Shown here piece after piece: positions 23,201 through 33,379 of a DNA stretch of 64,000 bases (positions are counted from its first letter, which is position 1; every line of letters begins with the position of its first letter). The position numbers and the translations under genes were made by a program. The stretch lies in NCBI GenBank assembly GCA_034401795.1, contig CM067371.1, positions 81,302,628-81,366,627 of the forward strand, written 5' to 3'. This DNA is from Chaetoderma sp. LZ-2023a (lineage: Eukaryota; Mollusca; Caudofoveata; Chaetodermatida; Chaetodermatidae). The notes beneath the pieces are model-generated. The model was not told the origin of the DNA. It saw only the letters and a program-made list of their open reading frames with translations, and ran no database searches.

Positions 23201-24997
23201 ATGGAGACCAGTCGGCCATTGTCACCATCACTATGCTGTGAGATAATTTCATCTGACAGCGCCATCTGTTATCTGAAGAAGCCAAAGGCCCGCGTCCGAG
23301 AATCACATGATGAAACATGTCACCCAAGTAACAATGTGAAGATCACAGTTAAAGACGGTCTGTTCTCAGGCAATCGGATTCTTCTCAAATGCCAAAGTAA
23401 GTATTTCCGGGAAGCGCTCTCTATAAACGAGGAAGCAAAAACTGCTGAAATCAAAATCCCGGAACTTGCTTCCACCGTCTTCCAGTTAGTGTTAAACTTT
23501 GTGAATTCAGGTGAAATAATCCTCTCCGAGGATAACATAGAGGATGTTCTTGATGCAGCTTCATATCTAGAGATAGAACCTCTGAAGAATCTGTGCACTG
23601 ATTATCTACTGAGAGTTACCAATCTGGAGAACTACCAGCGACTGTTGAAAATGGCTGATCGCTACAATCTCGGGTCCGCATACCCGCGTATATGTCAGTT
23701 AATTGGGCAGTATTTGGCTAACCTCTCAGACGATGATATGTTCTGCGAGTGTTTGACTTTAAAGATGTTTCTGCGCTTCCTGCAAGAAGACGTTTACATG
23801 GATATTACTGAGGGAGGTTTATTAGCTTTGATTTTCAAATGGGTCGAATACGACAAAGAAAGTAGAGAGATGTATCTACTAACATTGTTAAACCACATCC
23901 GATTTCCAATGTTAGAATATCGTGAACTAAGAGGATTGTCACAGGAAGTCATCAGCTTGCCAGGTATTCGTGAGAAGGTGGTGTCAGCAAAAAGGCACCA
24001 GGCTAGTGTTAGTGAGCAATGCTTGAACACAGGGGAGGAATATCTGCCGAGAGGGTCAGAAACATGGATATCTTTAGTATGCACGGATCCTGAGCGCAAT
24101 GGACGAGTCTTTCTTCACTGTGATCCGAATCCAAATACTCAAAAATGGTGCTTAGAAGAAAGCAGCATTCAAGGACCGAATTGTGCTCTAGAGTTTACCA
24201 GACAAGTCGTGCTAGGTAATTTCTTGTACGTCGCGGGTGGATATAATGAATTATGTTGCAGCGATGACAGGCTCTTCCGGTATGATCCGAGAGCACGTGA
24301 TTGGTCAGAATTTGCTCCAATGAATGAGCCACGAGCCGCATTCGCCATGTGTAGCGGCAACAGCGCCATCTACGTAATGGGTGGAATAAATCACCTTGTG
24401 GAGGCAGACACTGAACATGAAATTATCCTAAAAACATCCGAAACTTACAATCCATCTCAGAATACATGGTCAGCGCTTCCGGACCTTCCAACCGGATGCT
24501 TCGACCAGGCAGCTGCATTCTGGGATGATTGTGTGTACGTCAGTGGTGGAATAAGTGACAACGACGAGGACACAGTTCCACTAGACCGCGTTTATTGTCA
24601 TAAACTGGGGTCCAACCACTGGTCCACTCTCCCGTCGATGCTATTTGGCCGTCAGAGTCATGTAATGGCGGCTGCTTCAGGAAAGTTGTTTGTCTTGGGA
24701 GGGCGTATGGCCAGCGCGCGCTATATCTATACAGCGTGTCTTATTACTGAGATGTACGATATAGAAGCAGAGCTGTGGACAATGCTAACACATACTCCGC
24801 CTCATTATGGGTATATAAGTAGGTTTTATGCCCAGGAAGGATCACGCCTTTATCTACTCGCGGGTCACGACGGAGAGCAGAGTTTGCATGTCTATGACAC
24901 AGCCACGGACGAAATGACGGATGGAAATTTTGTAGGAAGTGACTTTCAGAAAATAGCAGTTTTAAAGATTGCACTTCCGCCTGAATCTAAAATGTGA
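23201..24997 (+). CDS. BTB-BACK-Kelch protein, complete; KLHL gene 2
   Basis: 598 residues, within the usual KLHL range. Residues 1-44 are a variable leader. BTB spans about 45-140 (VKITVKDGLFSGNRILLKC, KYFREAL, and IEDVLDAASYLEIEPLKNLC), the dimerisation and CUL3-binding part. BACK is at about 145-260. Kelch repeats have GG at about 341-375, 389-430, 445-482 and 497-530, with weaker blades at 285-322 and 549-575, giving a likely six-blade propeller that would hold the substrate. The BTB has Asn where many members have His before the LL motif. The ATG at 23201 is the first in frame after the acceptor and has G at +4. The coding region has no intron. By analogy it is a cytosolic adaptor of a CUL3 E3 ligase. 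Substrate and vertebrate orthologue cannot be assigned. Confidence 0.95.
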   Translation: METSRPLSPSLCCEIISSDSAICYLKKPKARVRESHDETCHPSNNVKITVKDGLFSGNRILLKCQSKYFREALSINEEAKTAEIKIPELASTVFQLVLNFVNSGEIILSEDNIEDVLDAASYLEIEPLKNLCTDYLLRVTNLENYQRLLKMADRYNLGSAYPRICQLIGQYLANLSDDDMFCECLTLKMFLRFLQEDVYMDITEGGLLALIFKWVEYDKESREMYLLTLLNHIRFPMLEYRELRGLSQEVISLPGIREKVVSAKRHQASVSEQCLNTGEEYLPRGSETWISLVCTDPERNGRVFLHCDPNPNTQKWCLEESSIQGPNCALEFTRQVVLGNFLYVAGGYNELCCSDDRLFRYDPRARDWSEFAPMNEPRAAFAMCSGNSAIYVMGGINHLVEADTEHEIILKTSETYNPSQNTWSALPDLPTGCFDQAAAFWDDCVYVSGGISDNDEDTVPLDRVYCHKLGSNHWSTLPSMLFGRQSHVMAAASGKLFVLGGRMASARYIYTACLITEMYDIEAELWTMLTHTPPHYGYISRFYAQEGSRLYLLAGHDGEQSLHVYDTATDEMTDGNFVGSDFQKIAVLKIALPPESKM

Positions 24998-25208
24998 TTG
25001 TGCTTAATTGTATGATTCTATTGAACTTCATCAGAATATGATTTGCCACAGTTTTCTGAGCGGATGTCCTCAGAATAGCAGACGTGACCCAGTTGATTAT
25101 GGCCTCTACGCAAAGCCATACTGGGGCGGACACCAATATCGGGGTCCGTTTTCAGCTACGCACCGCTCATTTCTAGTTAGGCTCCGCCTACTTTGTACGT
25201 GTGTTGAA

Positions 25209-25534
25209 TCAATGGACTTTTCCATTTTAGCTATGCTCCGCTCATCATTAGCTAAGCTCCACCCACACCTCGCTCGTTTTGGGATCGATCGATCTTTGAA
25301 CGCCTTGACTATCAATTTCCAAAAAATTACACAGGTAAGCCTAAGGCAGCAACAGCGTCCAGTCAAATTAGTTTCAAAATATTCAACAGCATGTTTATTA
25401 AATAGCAAAGAATTACAAAGCCATGTAAATCATACATGTATGACGTAATGATTATGACGTCATCATACACGCGCTGAGCTGATTATGACGTCATACGAGG
25501 TCTGATGATGGATGGATACTCTGGAAAGGTGAAT
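25209..25534 (+). mobile_element. H1-A MITE downstream of KLHL gene 2, left arm deleted
   Basis: AATGGACTTTTCCATTTTAG end, GCTAAGCTCCACCCACACC box, GATCGATCGAT, ACACAGGTAAGCC, then directly the right arm (CCAGTCAAATTAG...CAACAG). TGACGTCA near 25456 and 25485; end CTGGAAAGGT. It begins about 210 bp after the stop codon. Confidence 0.85.
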
Positions 25535-25549
25535 TCATATACTTTGGAT

Positions 25550-25555
25550 AATAAA
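25550..25555 (+). terminator. Candidate poly(A) signal AATAAA for KLHL gene 2
   Basis: First AATAAA after the stop at 24997. If used, the 3' UTR would include the whole H1-A element. Confidence 0.3.
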
Positions 25556-25559
25556 TACC

Positions 25560-25842
25560 GAGAATCTCATTTCAAGCTAATTATACAGGTAAGCTGTTGA
25601 ATATTTTGAAACTAATTTGAACGGGTGCAGTTGCTGCCATGGTATCCAGTCAAAATTAGTTTCAAAATATTCAACAGAATGTTTATTAAATTATAAATTC
25701 ATCAAAGACATACGATTCGTACACTTCATGTATTGGTATCCGATTTCCCTGACGAAGTTAAATGTCATAACTATTGTGATGTTAGCTCACTAGTGACTAT
25801 GACGTCAGATATTTGAGTATAAAATCGGATCCCTCAATAGCA
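25560..25842 (+). mobile_element. H1-B MITE, left end truncated
   Basis: It starts within the B flank (GAGAATCTCATTTCAAG), then ACAGGTAAGCTGTTGAATA, a good hairpin, ATTCATCAAAGACATACG and TGACGTCA near 25799. It ends GGATCCCTCAATAG. Confidence 0.8.
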
Positions 25843-25914
25843 GTATTCTATGAAACCTACGTCATCGGGTTATGACTTAACTGTAAAGAGACACTCTTAC
25901 TTAAAATAGAACTT

Positions 25915-26250
25915 ATTTTATTTATTACCCTCGCCCCATAAGGGGAGGAGGGTATTGCATTCGGCTCTGTCTGTATGCGTGTCTGTCTTCCTGTCTGTGA
26001 GTCCAGACCTGTCATCTAAAAACTCCTTAACTGATTTTGTTGAAATTCTAATACAGAGAGGACGAGAGATGATTTCCAGACAATGGAAGCGATCCGAATA
26101 AAAAAAACCCGGATCCAAATCTATTAAATTTTCGAGGTATGGATATATCTCCGAAACAAGTGGTCCAATTTGGCTAAAAATTGTCGTGATGAAACCCCGA
26201 GAAAACGCAAAGATTCCGAATTTTTTTTTAACATGTGACAAAAAGGTGAG
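25915..26250 (+). repeat. Dispersed repeat D
   Basis: Starts TACCCTCGCCCCATAAGG with a small hairpin, then CTGTCTGTATGCG, ATCTAAAAACTCCTTAACTG, ATTTCCAGAC and CCGGATCC. A related, inverted-order copy lies at about 38095-38460. No coding content. Confidence 0.5.
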
Positions 26251-26481
26251 GACGCTTGTCTTGAATCACTGATTGTTGTTGTTTATTTATTGAAACATAC
26301 TTTATGTACCAACGTACCAAATGAATAGGCACACGTTCAGAAGGCCTATCGATTCCCTCCCTCAGCTGTTCAGCCTAGATAAGTTAAACATGACTTTATT
26401 CTATCACATGTACGTGCAATTCAACTCTACTCATTCCTGAACCTCTTCTCAAATACGCTATCGAACGCCTTATAGTGCTAA

Positions 26482-26829
26482 TGGACCTTTCCAGTTTATG
26501 CTAAGCCCCGCCCACCTTTAGCTAATCTCCACCCACACGCCGCTCGTGTTGGGATCGATCGATCCCTGAACTCCCTGCCTATCAAAAACTATATAGATAA
26601 GCTGCTAAATATTGTGAAACTAATTTGACTGCGTATGGCAGAATATTGATTAAATAGTAGACATACAATTCGTACAACAACGCATAGTCCGTCTTCAATT
26701 ATGCGTCCGTGACGTACTTATCTACGCCATTCACGATAGCATAATGACGTCATTGATTATGATGTCATTCTACACGTCACGTAGTTAATTCTGACGTCAT
26801 ATTATGGATGGATAAAGTGGAAAGGTCTA
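26482..26829 (+). mobile_element. H1-A MITE, collapsed core
   Basis: Ends are AATGGACCTTTCCAG and TGGAAAGGTCTA. The hairpin core is reduced to its left arm. TGACGTCA near 26743 and 26790, plus ACACGTCACGTAGTTAATTC. Confidence 0.85.
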
Positions 26830-26875
26830 ACTGGTTATGCCGTGCTGATATGTTGCTGCTTAAGACAGCAACAGC

Positions 26876-26876
<1 letters not shown>

Positions 26877-26912
<36 letters not shown>
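26877..26912. repeat. (ATC)n microsatellite
   Basis: About eleven CAT/ATC units directly after a CAGCAACAGC patch. Confidence 0.9.
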
Positions 26913-27021
26913 ATACGTGGTGATCAATGTTCTACATAAATCACGATTACGCCGCATGGATTATTTATTAAATAGATCTAATTATTTATATAAATCACGA
27001 CTTTTTGTGTATTTGCGTGGT

Positions 27022-27420
27022 AATGAAGGGATCCATTTCTAGCTATATGCCCCGCCCAATTCTAGCTAAGCTCCACCCATGTTGTATTAGGATCGATTTA
27101 TATAGGCCTACTTTGAACCCTGAATTCTCAATTTCAAGGTAATTATTAAGGTAAGCTGTTATTCCCTGTTAAGTATTTTAAAACTAATTTGACTGGGGGT
27201 TGTTTCTGCCTATGGCCAACAGCAGCTCCAAGTCAAATTGGTTTCAAAATATTCAACAGAATGTTTATTAAATTGTAAATTCAACAAATCCCTATAATTG
27301 GCACACGTGGCGGACTTTGGACTGAGTTACCATACGGCATAATGATTCTGACGCCAGCCTACATGTGACGTAAATGAGTGTGACATCATACACTTGAGTG
27401 TCAGATCAGTTCCCTCCACT
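27022..27420 (+). mobile_element. H1-B MITE
   Basis: GAAGGGATCCATTTCTAGC start, CCCCGCCC box, AAGGTAAGCTG, the core at about 27160-27260 with a CTATGGCCAACAGC loop. The CRE region is decayed to TGACGCCA and TGACATCA. It ends at TTCCCTCCA. Confidence 0.8.
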
Positions 27421-27519
27421 TAATTAATATTAACCTATTTTGAATATTTTAAAACTATTTTGGCACAACCAATACTCAAGAGCGTATAGCGTGTATAGTT
27501 ACGTTGCAATTGCGATTCC

Positions 27520-27830
27520 GCGGCTGTTGCTGCCGCTACTGCTACTGCTGGTGCTACGGCTAATGCTGCTGTGGCTGCTATTGCTACTGCTTCTGCTGCT
27601 ACGGCTACCCCTGCTGTTACGGCTACTGCTGCTATTGCTGTTACAGCTACTGCTACTGCTGCTGTTGCGGCTCCTGCTGCTGCTATGGCTACTGCTGCTG
27701 TTGCTGGTACGGCTACTGATGCTGCTGCTACTGCTACTAGTACTGGTTCCTAAAACTAATGCGTGACAACAATAAAAATTACCGCTACTGCTGCTGCTGC
27801 TGCTGCGGGTACTGCTACCACCACCACCAG

Positions 27831-27892
<62 letters not shown>

Positions 27893-27893
27893 T
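27520..27893. repeat. Imperfect CTG/CTA then (ACT)n trinucleotide repeats
   Basis: Degenerate GCTGCTACTGCT units (about 27520-27750), a short break, then CTGCTGCTG and about 20 ACT units (to about 27893). The Leu- and Ala-rich frames over it are repeat artefacts. Confidence 0.93.
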
Positions 27894-28196
27894 GGACTTT
27901 GGGGCAGCATTCGCCTACTTCAAAATTGATAATACATTGGTAAAGGAAAAGTCTATATTGCTTAACTGAGGGCGGATTACTGTATGGTGGTAAATTTCGC
28001 TAGACCATCGTCATTTCCGGTATTACTGTATTGTTCTACTATTTAGGATGCAGGGCTTATTGGTTGTTATACTAACGCTACCAGTAGCTTTAGTCCATAT
28101 TTGTTTCTATTCCTATCTCCCGAAGATCTCGTAAGATCTACGTGGATATAATGTTCTGATTCACTTATAAATTGCAGGCTACACCTGCTATGTGTA

Positions 28197-28640
28197 AAAT
28201 AATGGATGAATTCACTTTTAGTCATGTCACACCTATCTCTAGCCACACTCCGTCCACGCTTCGCGCGTGTAAGAATCGATTTATACAATTTGAATCCTGA
28301 ATTACCAGAATTCCAAGTTCATGGTAACTATACAGCTAACCTGTTGAGCTTTTTGAAACTAAATAAATGAACGGGGGTGTGGGGTGGTTGATGGGTTGGG
28401 GTGGGGTGGGGGTGGGGTACTCGCTGTTCCTACCTATGACAGCAACTGTGCCAAGTCAAATTAATTTTGAAATGTTCAACAGAATATTTCTTAAATAGTA
28501 AAGACATACAATTCGTACAACTGACTGGCGATTCCAGGCCAACGCCGGAGTATTTCTGTAAATTATGTTTGTGACGTCAGCCTACATATGACGTAATTGA
28601 TTATGACGTTATACATGTAACTGACATATCGGATTCATCA
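28197..28640 (+). mobile_element. H1-B MITE with G-rich insertion
   Basis: AATGGATGAATTCAC start and CTATACAGCTAACCTGTTGA. The left arm is interrupted by a GGGGTGGGG tract (about 28370-28420), followed by the right arm and TGACGTCA near 28571. It ends GGATTCATCAATT. Confidence 0.75.
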
Positions 28641-28762
28641 ATTTGTTACCTCCACGCATATAATTATCGAGCTCAGAAGTTTTTAACCCCGCCCATTCGT
28701 GTCTCGTTCTATATGAGATCAAGAAACGTACATTGCATTCTCGGCACAAAGCCACCTCTTTA

Positions 28763-28946
28763 TTTTAGATCCACCCACCCTGCCAGGACATAGTTGGTTT
28801 TAGATCTACCCACCCTGCTAGGACATAGTTGGTTTTAGATCTACCCACCCTGCTAGGACATAGTTGGTTTTAGATCTACCCACCCTGCCAGGACATAGTT
28901 GGTTTTAGATCTACCCACCCTGCTAGGACATAGTTGGTTTTAGATA
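28763..28946. repeat. 35-bp minisatellite, about 5 units
   Basis: The unit runs from AGATCTACCCACCCTG to ATAGTTGGTTTT. Units are nearly identical and alternate between CTGCCAGG and CTGCTAGG, so expansion looks recent. Confidence 0.95.
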
Positions 28947-29431
28947 ACATAACAAGTTTTTCAACGACTTCATTTTTTACTCATTAACGCCTCAATAGAT
29001 AAGTGGTCGACTGAACCCTTTGACACCCACCACCATCCTGCGGACAGCCATCATGGTTATGCACCGGCAACATGCTATACTCACATTAGGCGCAACAGGT
29101 CAATAGCTGTTGAATAGCGTACCGTTGGCAGATGATTATGTATGAGATATTTTCTATCATCATAATCACTCTTCAGTTATTCGTTACCATAAGTGTCACA
29201 TGTTACGAATGTGAAGCTGATAGCAAGCCAAGGTACGCATATTTTAGGTAACCTTTGAGCGTGCATCGGCTGGGTCATTATTCTCAAACTGCATTCTAGA
29301 ACATCCCCATTTGCGTTGACATTTAGTATGCCGTTAAGCAATTCTGTGCCATTTCATGTGTATTGTATAGTATTATTTTTGCCTGTTATACACACAATGC
29401 AATGGTATTAACGATTTTCAGATTAGCCCCA

Positions 29432-29492
29432 ACCCCCCCCCCCCCCCACCCCACTCCACACGCGCGCGCGCACGCACGCACGCACGCACGTA

Positions 29493-29555
<63 letters not shown>
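29432..29555. repeat. C-run plus (ACGC)n microsatellite
   Basis: A run of C at about 29432-29447, then a CGCG patch and more than 20 ACGC units. Confidence 0.97.
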
Positions 29556-29559
<4 letters not shown>

Positions 29560-30472
29560 TTGTAGTGAGTTTGATAGATATTTGTGTGTATGTATCATTA
29601 CTGTATTCCGCGGCTGTAATAGTAGAAACATCATATACAGCTGCAATTTTTTTAGCTTCCTCGCGTCCATTCTTTATCTGAGTGTACCGAGTCCTGCTTT
29701 CTTGAGGTCACCTCGCAGAATGCTAACATATTTATGCAATGACGTCCTCTCATGGCTTTGTATATGTTGGCTCCCAGTAGGGCAAATTTCAAGGCTCTGT
29801 GTGCTGGAGTGTCTTCCGGCATCCTTAGCACATGCATGGCTAAACATGGACCGTCTTTGCTCGGCGACCTTTACAGACAGAATCTTGTATAATGCATCAT
29901 GGGAAATTATGTTGTCTGGCCATCGGTGGCCAGTGATGGAGCGGAGGTGTTTGCGGTGGCAGGCAACATGTGTGTCTATAAAGCTGGCTTTGCAGCTGCC
30001 CAGTTATACAGCATCTAGGATACGCGGGATGCGTTGTATAAGTGTAGTTTTCTTGTCAAGGGCATCTTTGGTCTACGATTTCATGTCTTCCAGAAGAACT
30101 GGAAAGCTATGTTTCCCATGATACAGTGTGTAGCAATGTCAGCAGTACTGCAGAGAATTGAGCCCGGGGTTTTACTTTTCCTCCATGGTTCGCCGCCACT
30201 AAGTGGGTTATAATTTTCTTTAATTTTATGTTTTGTCGATAGGTATATGTATATATACTATAATGCTGATTTTAACGGCATACCCAGTATGGACACTGGG
30301 GTGGGGTGGGGTGGGGAAGGGGGTGGGTGGGGTGGTCTTGTGGAATTTTCCCACAGAGATTTCAATGCAGCAGCAAGGTAACAGTTGAAAAACACAGGAT
30401 ATAGACCATCTTCCTGTGGGGAGCCAATCGATGTCTCAAACTCTGCAGACTTCACTGACTTGACGCGTGCTC

Positions 30473-30919
30473 TCAGCTTCCTGACGGCAAGTAGTAGTCT
30501 CTCACTAGTCGTAGCTCAGCTTCATTGTAAATGGCCTTGCGCAGTACATCTAATATCTTTGAGCATTTAATTGTGTCGAAGTCAATGCTCATTTTGTGGA
30601 AATCCCAGTGTTTGGACATGAGTTCTGACAAAAGCATGCGTTGAGCACATAGAATGTCTGTGCCGGCTGCGCGCATGCTTAAAGTCACTTTGAGATGATC
30701 CAGTGAAGTGATCGATCTGTCTCGGATGCAGCATAGAGTAAAACCAGATATGACTTTCCGTATTCTGCTATGGAGCACAATGGGCCGCATATTGGCTGGA
30801 TGGCTGGTGGCTTCTTGGGCTTGGGTAGCGCGATAAGGATGCCTTGGCATACAGCATCGATGGAAAGGCGTGATAGGTTCTGAGATAATGTCACTTGCAC
30901 ATTTGAATAGATAGTCCAT
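30473..30919 (-). pseudogene. LINE-b reverse transcriptase fragment
   Basis: A frame of about 149 codons reads NMRPIVLHSRIRKVISGF and later DFHKMSIDFDTIKCSKIL, matching RT fingers and motif A (D..FDTI). Motifs B and C were not found in frame. Dead copy. Confidence 0.65.
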
Positions 30920-30944
30920 TGCTCATGCCATCAGGTCCGTATGC

Positions 30945-31296
30945 ACGTCTGGTAAAGTGAAGACAACACCAAACTATGCAGGAACGCAATAACATTCTGC
31001 GCCACATCAGCGAACGCTTAAAAGATTGTGCAATTCCACAAGCAGACACCTAGCAAACCTCCACGGATGACTGTGACAGAATGTACGGGCTTTGTCCGTC
31101 AGAGTTCTGTACAGTGAGCGGTGGTGTATAGGCAGTAACTCTCAAGGCCCAAGCTGCCCGATACATTTTCTTACAGTCATCCGTGGAAATCAGTTCGTCT
31201 GATAGAATCTGCTTGTGGAATAGCAAGATCTTTCAAGCATTCGTTGATGTGGCGCAGAATCATCCAGAATGTTATTGCGTTCCCTGCGTAGTTTGT
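30945..31296. repeat. Imperfect inverted duplication inside LINE-b
   Basis: Arms at about 30945-31070 and 31170-31296 share ACGCAATAACATTCTG, GCGCCACATCA, CCACAAGCAGA and CCACGGATGACTGT in opposite orientation, with about 85% identity by eye and an 11-bp indel. An inverted LINE segment produced at insertion, or two overlapping copies, would explain it. Confidence 0.65.
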
Positions 31297-31501
31297 TGTG
31301 GTATTCACTTTGGCCACTTTGATAGATGCGCAGCCCTAGCACTTTCAGCTCTGCTGATAATTTTACTCCTACAGGGTTATCAGTATACCTAGCTCGGTTA
31401 TTGTTTTTGAGAAGTCATGGTCCTGGTAACTGATGATTCAATACATTTGATTATTTTGTTTAAGACTTTGTCTGGATCGGAGCTGACGCCGATGTTAGAT
31501 A

Positions 31502-33161
31502 TACACCTGTGCAAAAGTTAAGCACCACCCTATTTTACGCACATGCGAGGGTATATTCATGTGCTATGAAGAAAGCAATAGCATAAACATTTATGTACCC
31601 ATCCATCTTAGTGCAAGAGGTAATAATGCAACTAGAGGAATGCTGATTATGATGGTGGGGAAACACTGTATGTTTTTGTTTGAACTTGAAAACGAGGCCT
31701 GAATATGGTTACGTTGACACAACTGACAACTATTGCCCTACAGTTGACACACGTGGCTAGATTGTCATTAATGGTGTCTGAAAACGAAGTTTAACATCTG
31801 TGCACGAGTTTGAGACTGTCATTATTAATACCGGGTATATCCACCTTGTGCCTGGATGACGGCCTGGACACGACGTCTCATGCTGGTCACCAACCGACTG
31901 ATACGCCATTGTGGTATTCGTTGCCATTCAAGATGGAGTGTGTCTGTTAATTCCTGTAGGTTCTGCACAGGAGGATCCCTCCTTCTCACCATGTTTCCCA
32001 GAATGTCCCAGATATGCTCAATAGGGTTCATGTCAGGGCTCCTTGCTGGCCATGGTAGGGTTTCGATGGCATTCTGGCGGAGGTATTCATGCACAGCTCT
32101 AGCACGATGTGGTCGGGCGTTGTCATCCATGAATATAGGGTGGGTTCCAGGTGCATGATTTACAAAATGAGGGACCACAACTCTATCCAGTATGGAATCT
32201 TGATATCTTTGTCCATTTAGTGTTTCAGGTACAGTCAACAGATCCAGCTTACAATCAAATGAGATGCACCCCCATATCATAACGGAACCTCCACCAAATG
32301 GAACTTCTTCCATGATGTTACGTTGGTCGTACGCCGTGCGTCTGGACTTCCATACACGAGTTCGACCATCTGTGGCATGAAGCAGGAACCGACTTCCATC
32401 GGACCAGTGTACCCGTCTCCAGGATCTCATGTTCCAGTGTCTTCTTTCGTTGCACCACCTCAGACGCTCCTCTTTGTGGTGTGCAGTGAGGAGAGGACGT
32501 CTGACAGGTCTCCTAGCTTTCATGCCAGCAGCATACAGTCTCCTTTTGACGGTAGACATTGACACTCTATTGCGCGTTTCCCATTGCTGGCTGAGCACTC
32601 TGCTGTTGGTGAATGGAGATCTCCTAACAAGGCGTACTAGGGCTCGATCATCACGGGCAGTAGTCTTCTTCGGTCTTCCCGATCTAGGCCTGTCGTTCAC
32701 CTCGTTAGTTTGCCCATGTTTTGCAATCAAACGACTGATTACAGTATGGTTAATGTTCAGCTGTCTGCCAATCTCTCTGCATGACATACCAGTGGTATGC
32801 ATGCCTATGATTTGCCATTTCACACGATCACTTAACCTTCGTCTTGCCATAGCGGTTCACAATCAAGAGCTAATTCTCTCTGTACAAATAAACCACGGTC
32901 ATGAACACAAAATTCCTAATCTTGTCGCCTAAATCTGTATGTAATGTTCTACACCTCAAACTGGACTTTTACATAACTGAACACGTGTGCTGTTTCCCGC
33001 CACGCACGGACATCAAGCGGCGTGAAGTCATGCATGCATGTGCATTTCGTACTTGGAATTATGTCAGCTAACGCGGGGACAAAAAGTATGGCAGCCTAGT
33101 TGTACCATCATGTTTCTACGTTCTATTGTTTTTGCTGGTGCTTAACTTTTGCACAGGTGTA
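31502..33161 (-). mobile_element. Tc1/mariner transposon, apparently intact, 1660 bp
   Basis: The terminal inverted repeats are 26 bp and perfect: they start TACACCTGTGCAAAAGTTAA at 31502 and the complement ends at 33161. The TA target duplication is at 31500-31501 and 33162-33163. It carries one full-length transposase. It is inserted within LINE-b, so it is younger than that LINE. Confidence 0.95.
31825..32850 (-). CDS. Tc1-like transposase, 341 aa, DD34E
   Basis: The element's own transposase: it binds the terminal repeats and cuts and pastes into TA sites in the nucleus. The N-terminal half has two helix-turn-helix units (about residues 1-110; SCREIGRQLNINHTVISRLI) joined by the GRPKK hook (residues 59-63). 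The catalytic triad is Asp in VHWSDGSRF, Asp in IFMDDNARPH and Glu in DMNPIEHIW. Exactly 34 residues separate the second Asp and the Glu, the Tc1 spacing. Length equals the family norm (about 340), and no stop or frameshift is seen. Possibly active. Confidence 0.96.
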   Translation of the reverse strand: MARRRLSDRVKWQIIGMHTTGMSCREIGRQLNINHTVISRLIAKHGQTNEVNDRPRSGRPKKTTARDDRALVRLVRRSPFTNSRVLSQQWETRNRVSMSTVKRRLYAAGMKARRPVRRPLLTAHHKEERLRWCNERRHWNMRSWRRVHWSDGSRFLLHATDGRTRVWKSRRTAYDQRNIMEEVPFGGGSVMIWGCISFDCKLDLLTVPETLNGQRYQDSILDRVVVPHFVNHAPGTHPIFMDDNARPHRARAVHEYLRQNAIETLPWPARSPDMNPIEHIWDILGNMVRRRDPPVQNLQELTDTLHLEWQRIPQWRISRLVTSMRRRVQAVIQAQGGYTRY

Positions 33162-33379
33162 TATTTGTAACCCGAGGACCTTTTTGTATGCCATTTATGT
33201 GTCAGTGTAGGTGACTCTACCCTCTTGCCTGGTATGCCGTATAGTTCATCTGAAGGCGTGTAACGACTGGCTTGTGGTAGCGGCTTTGCTTCTGATTTGC
33301 ATCCCATGAGTTCTATTTTGGTTGAAGACTGCTGTTGTAGCCTAAATAATAGCATGTTGGGCTATGCGTTGAGCAATGT

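Larger units (their letters stand above)
29560..33360 (-). mobile_element. Second decayed LINE (LINE-b), split by a Tc1-like element
   Basis: Minus-strand reading: an N-terminal part at 33360-33164, the Tc1 insertion, then 31500 down to about 29560. RT motifs lie at 30919-30473. The 3' part (30230-29586) is homologous to 41147-41880 and 49290-49475 and ends at CAGTAATGATACATACA. The body is full of stops. An inverted duplication lies at 30945-31296. Confidence 0.75.

Noticed and set aside
27440..27969. Leu-rich and Ala/Thr-rich frames
   Set aside because: Products of CTG/ACT repeats, not genes.
26877..29555. CRISPR-like arrays among the tandem repeats
   Set aside because: The repeats are micro- or minisatellites without unique spacers, and the DNA is animal.
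29363..30121. 252-codon plus-strand frame with repeated THARTHAR
   Set aside because: It runs through the (ACGC)n microsatellite and then antisense through a LINE-b remnant; no domain.
32429..32932. 167-codon plus-strand frame
   Set aside because: Antisense shadow of the Tc1-like transposase.
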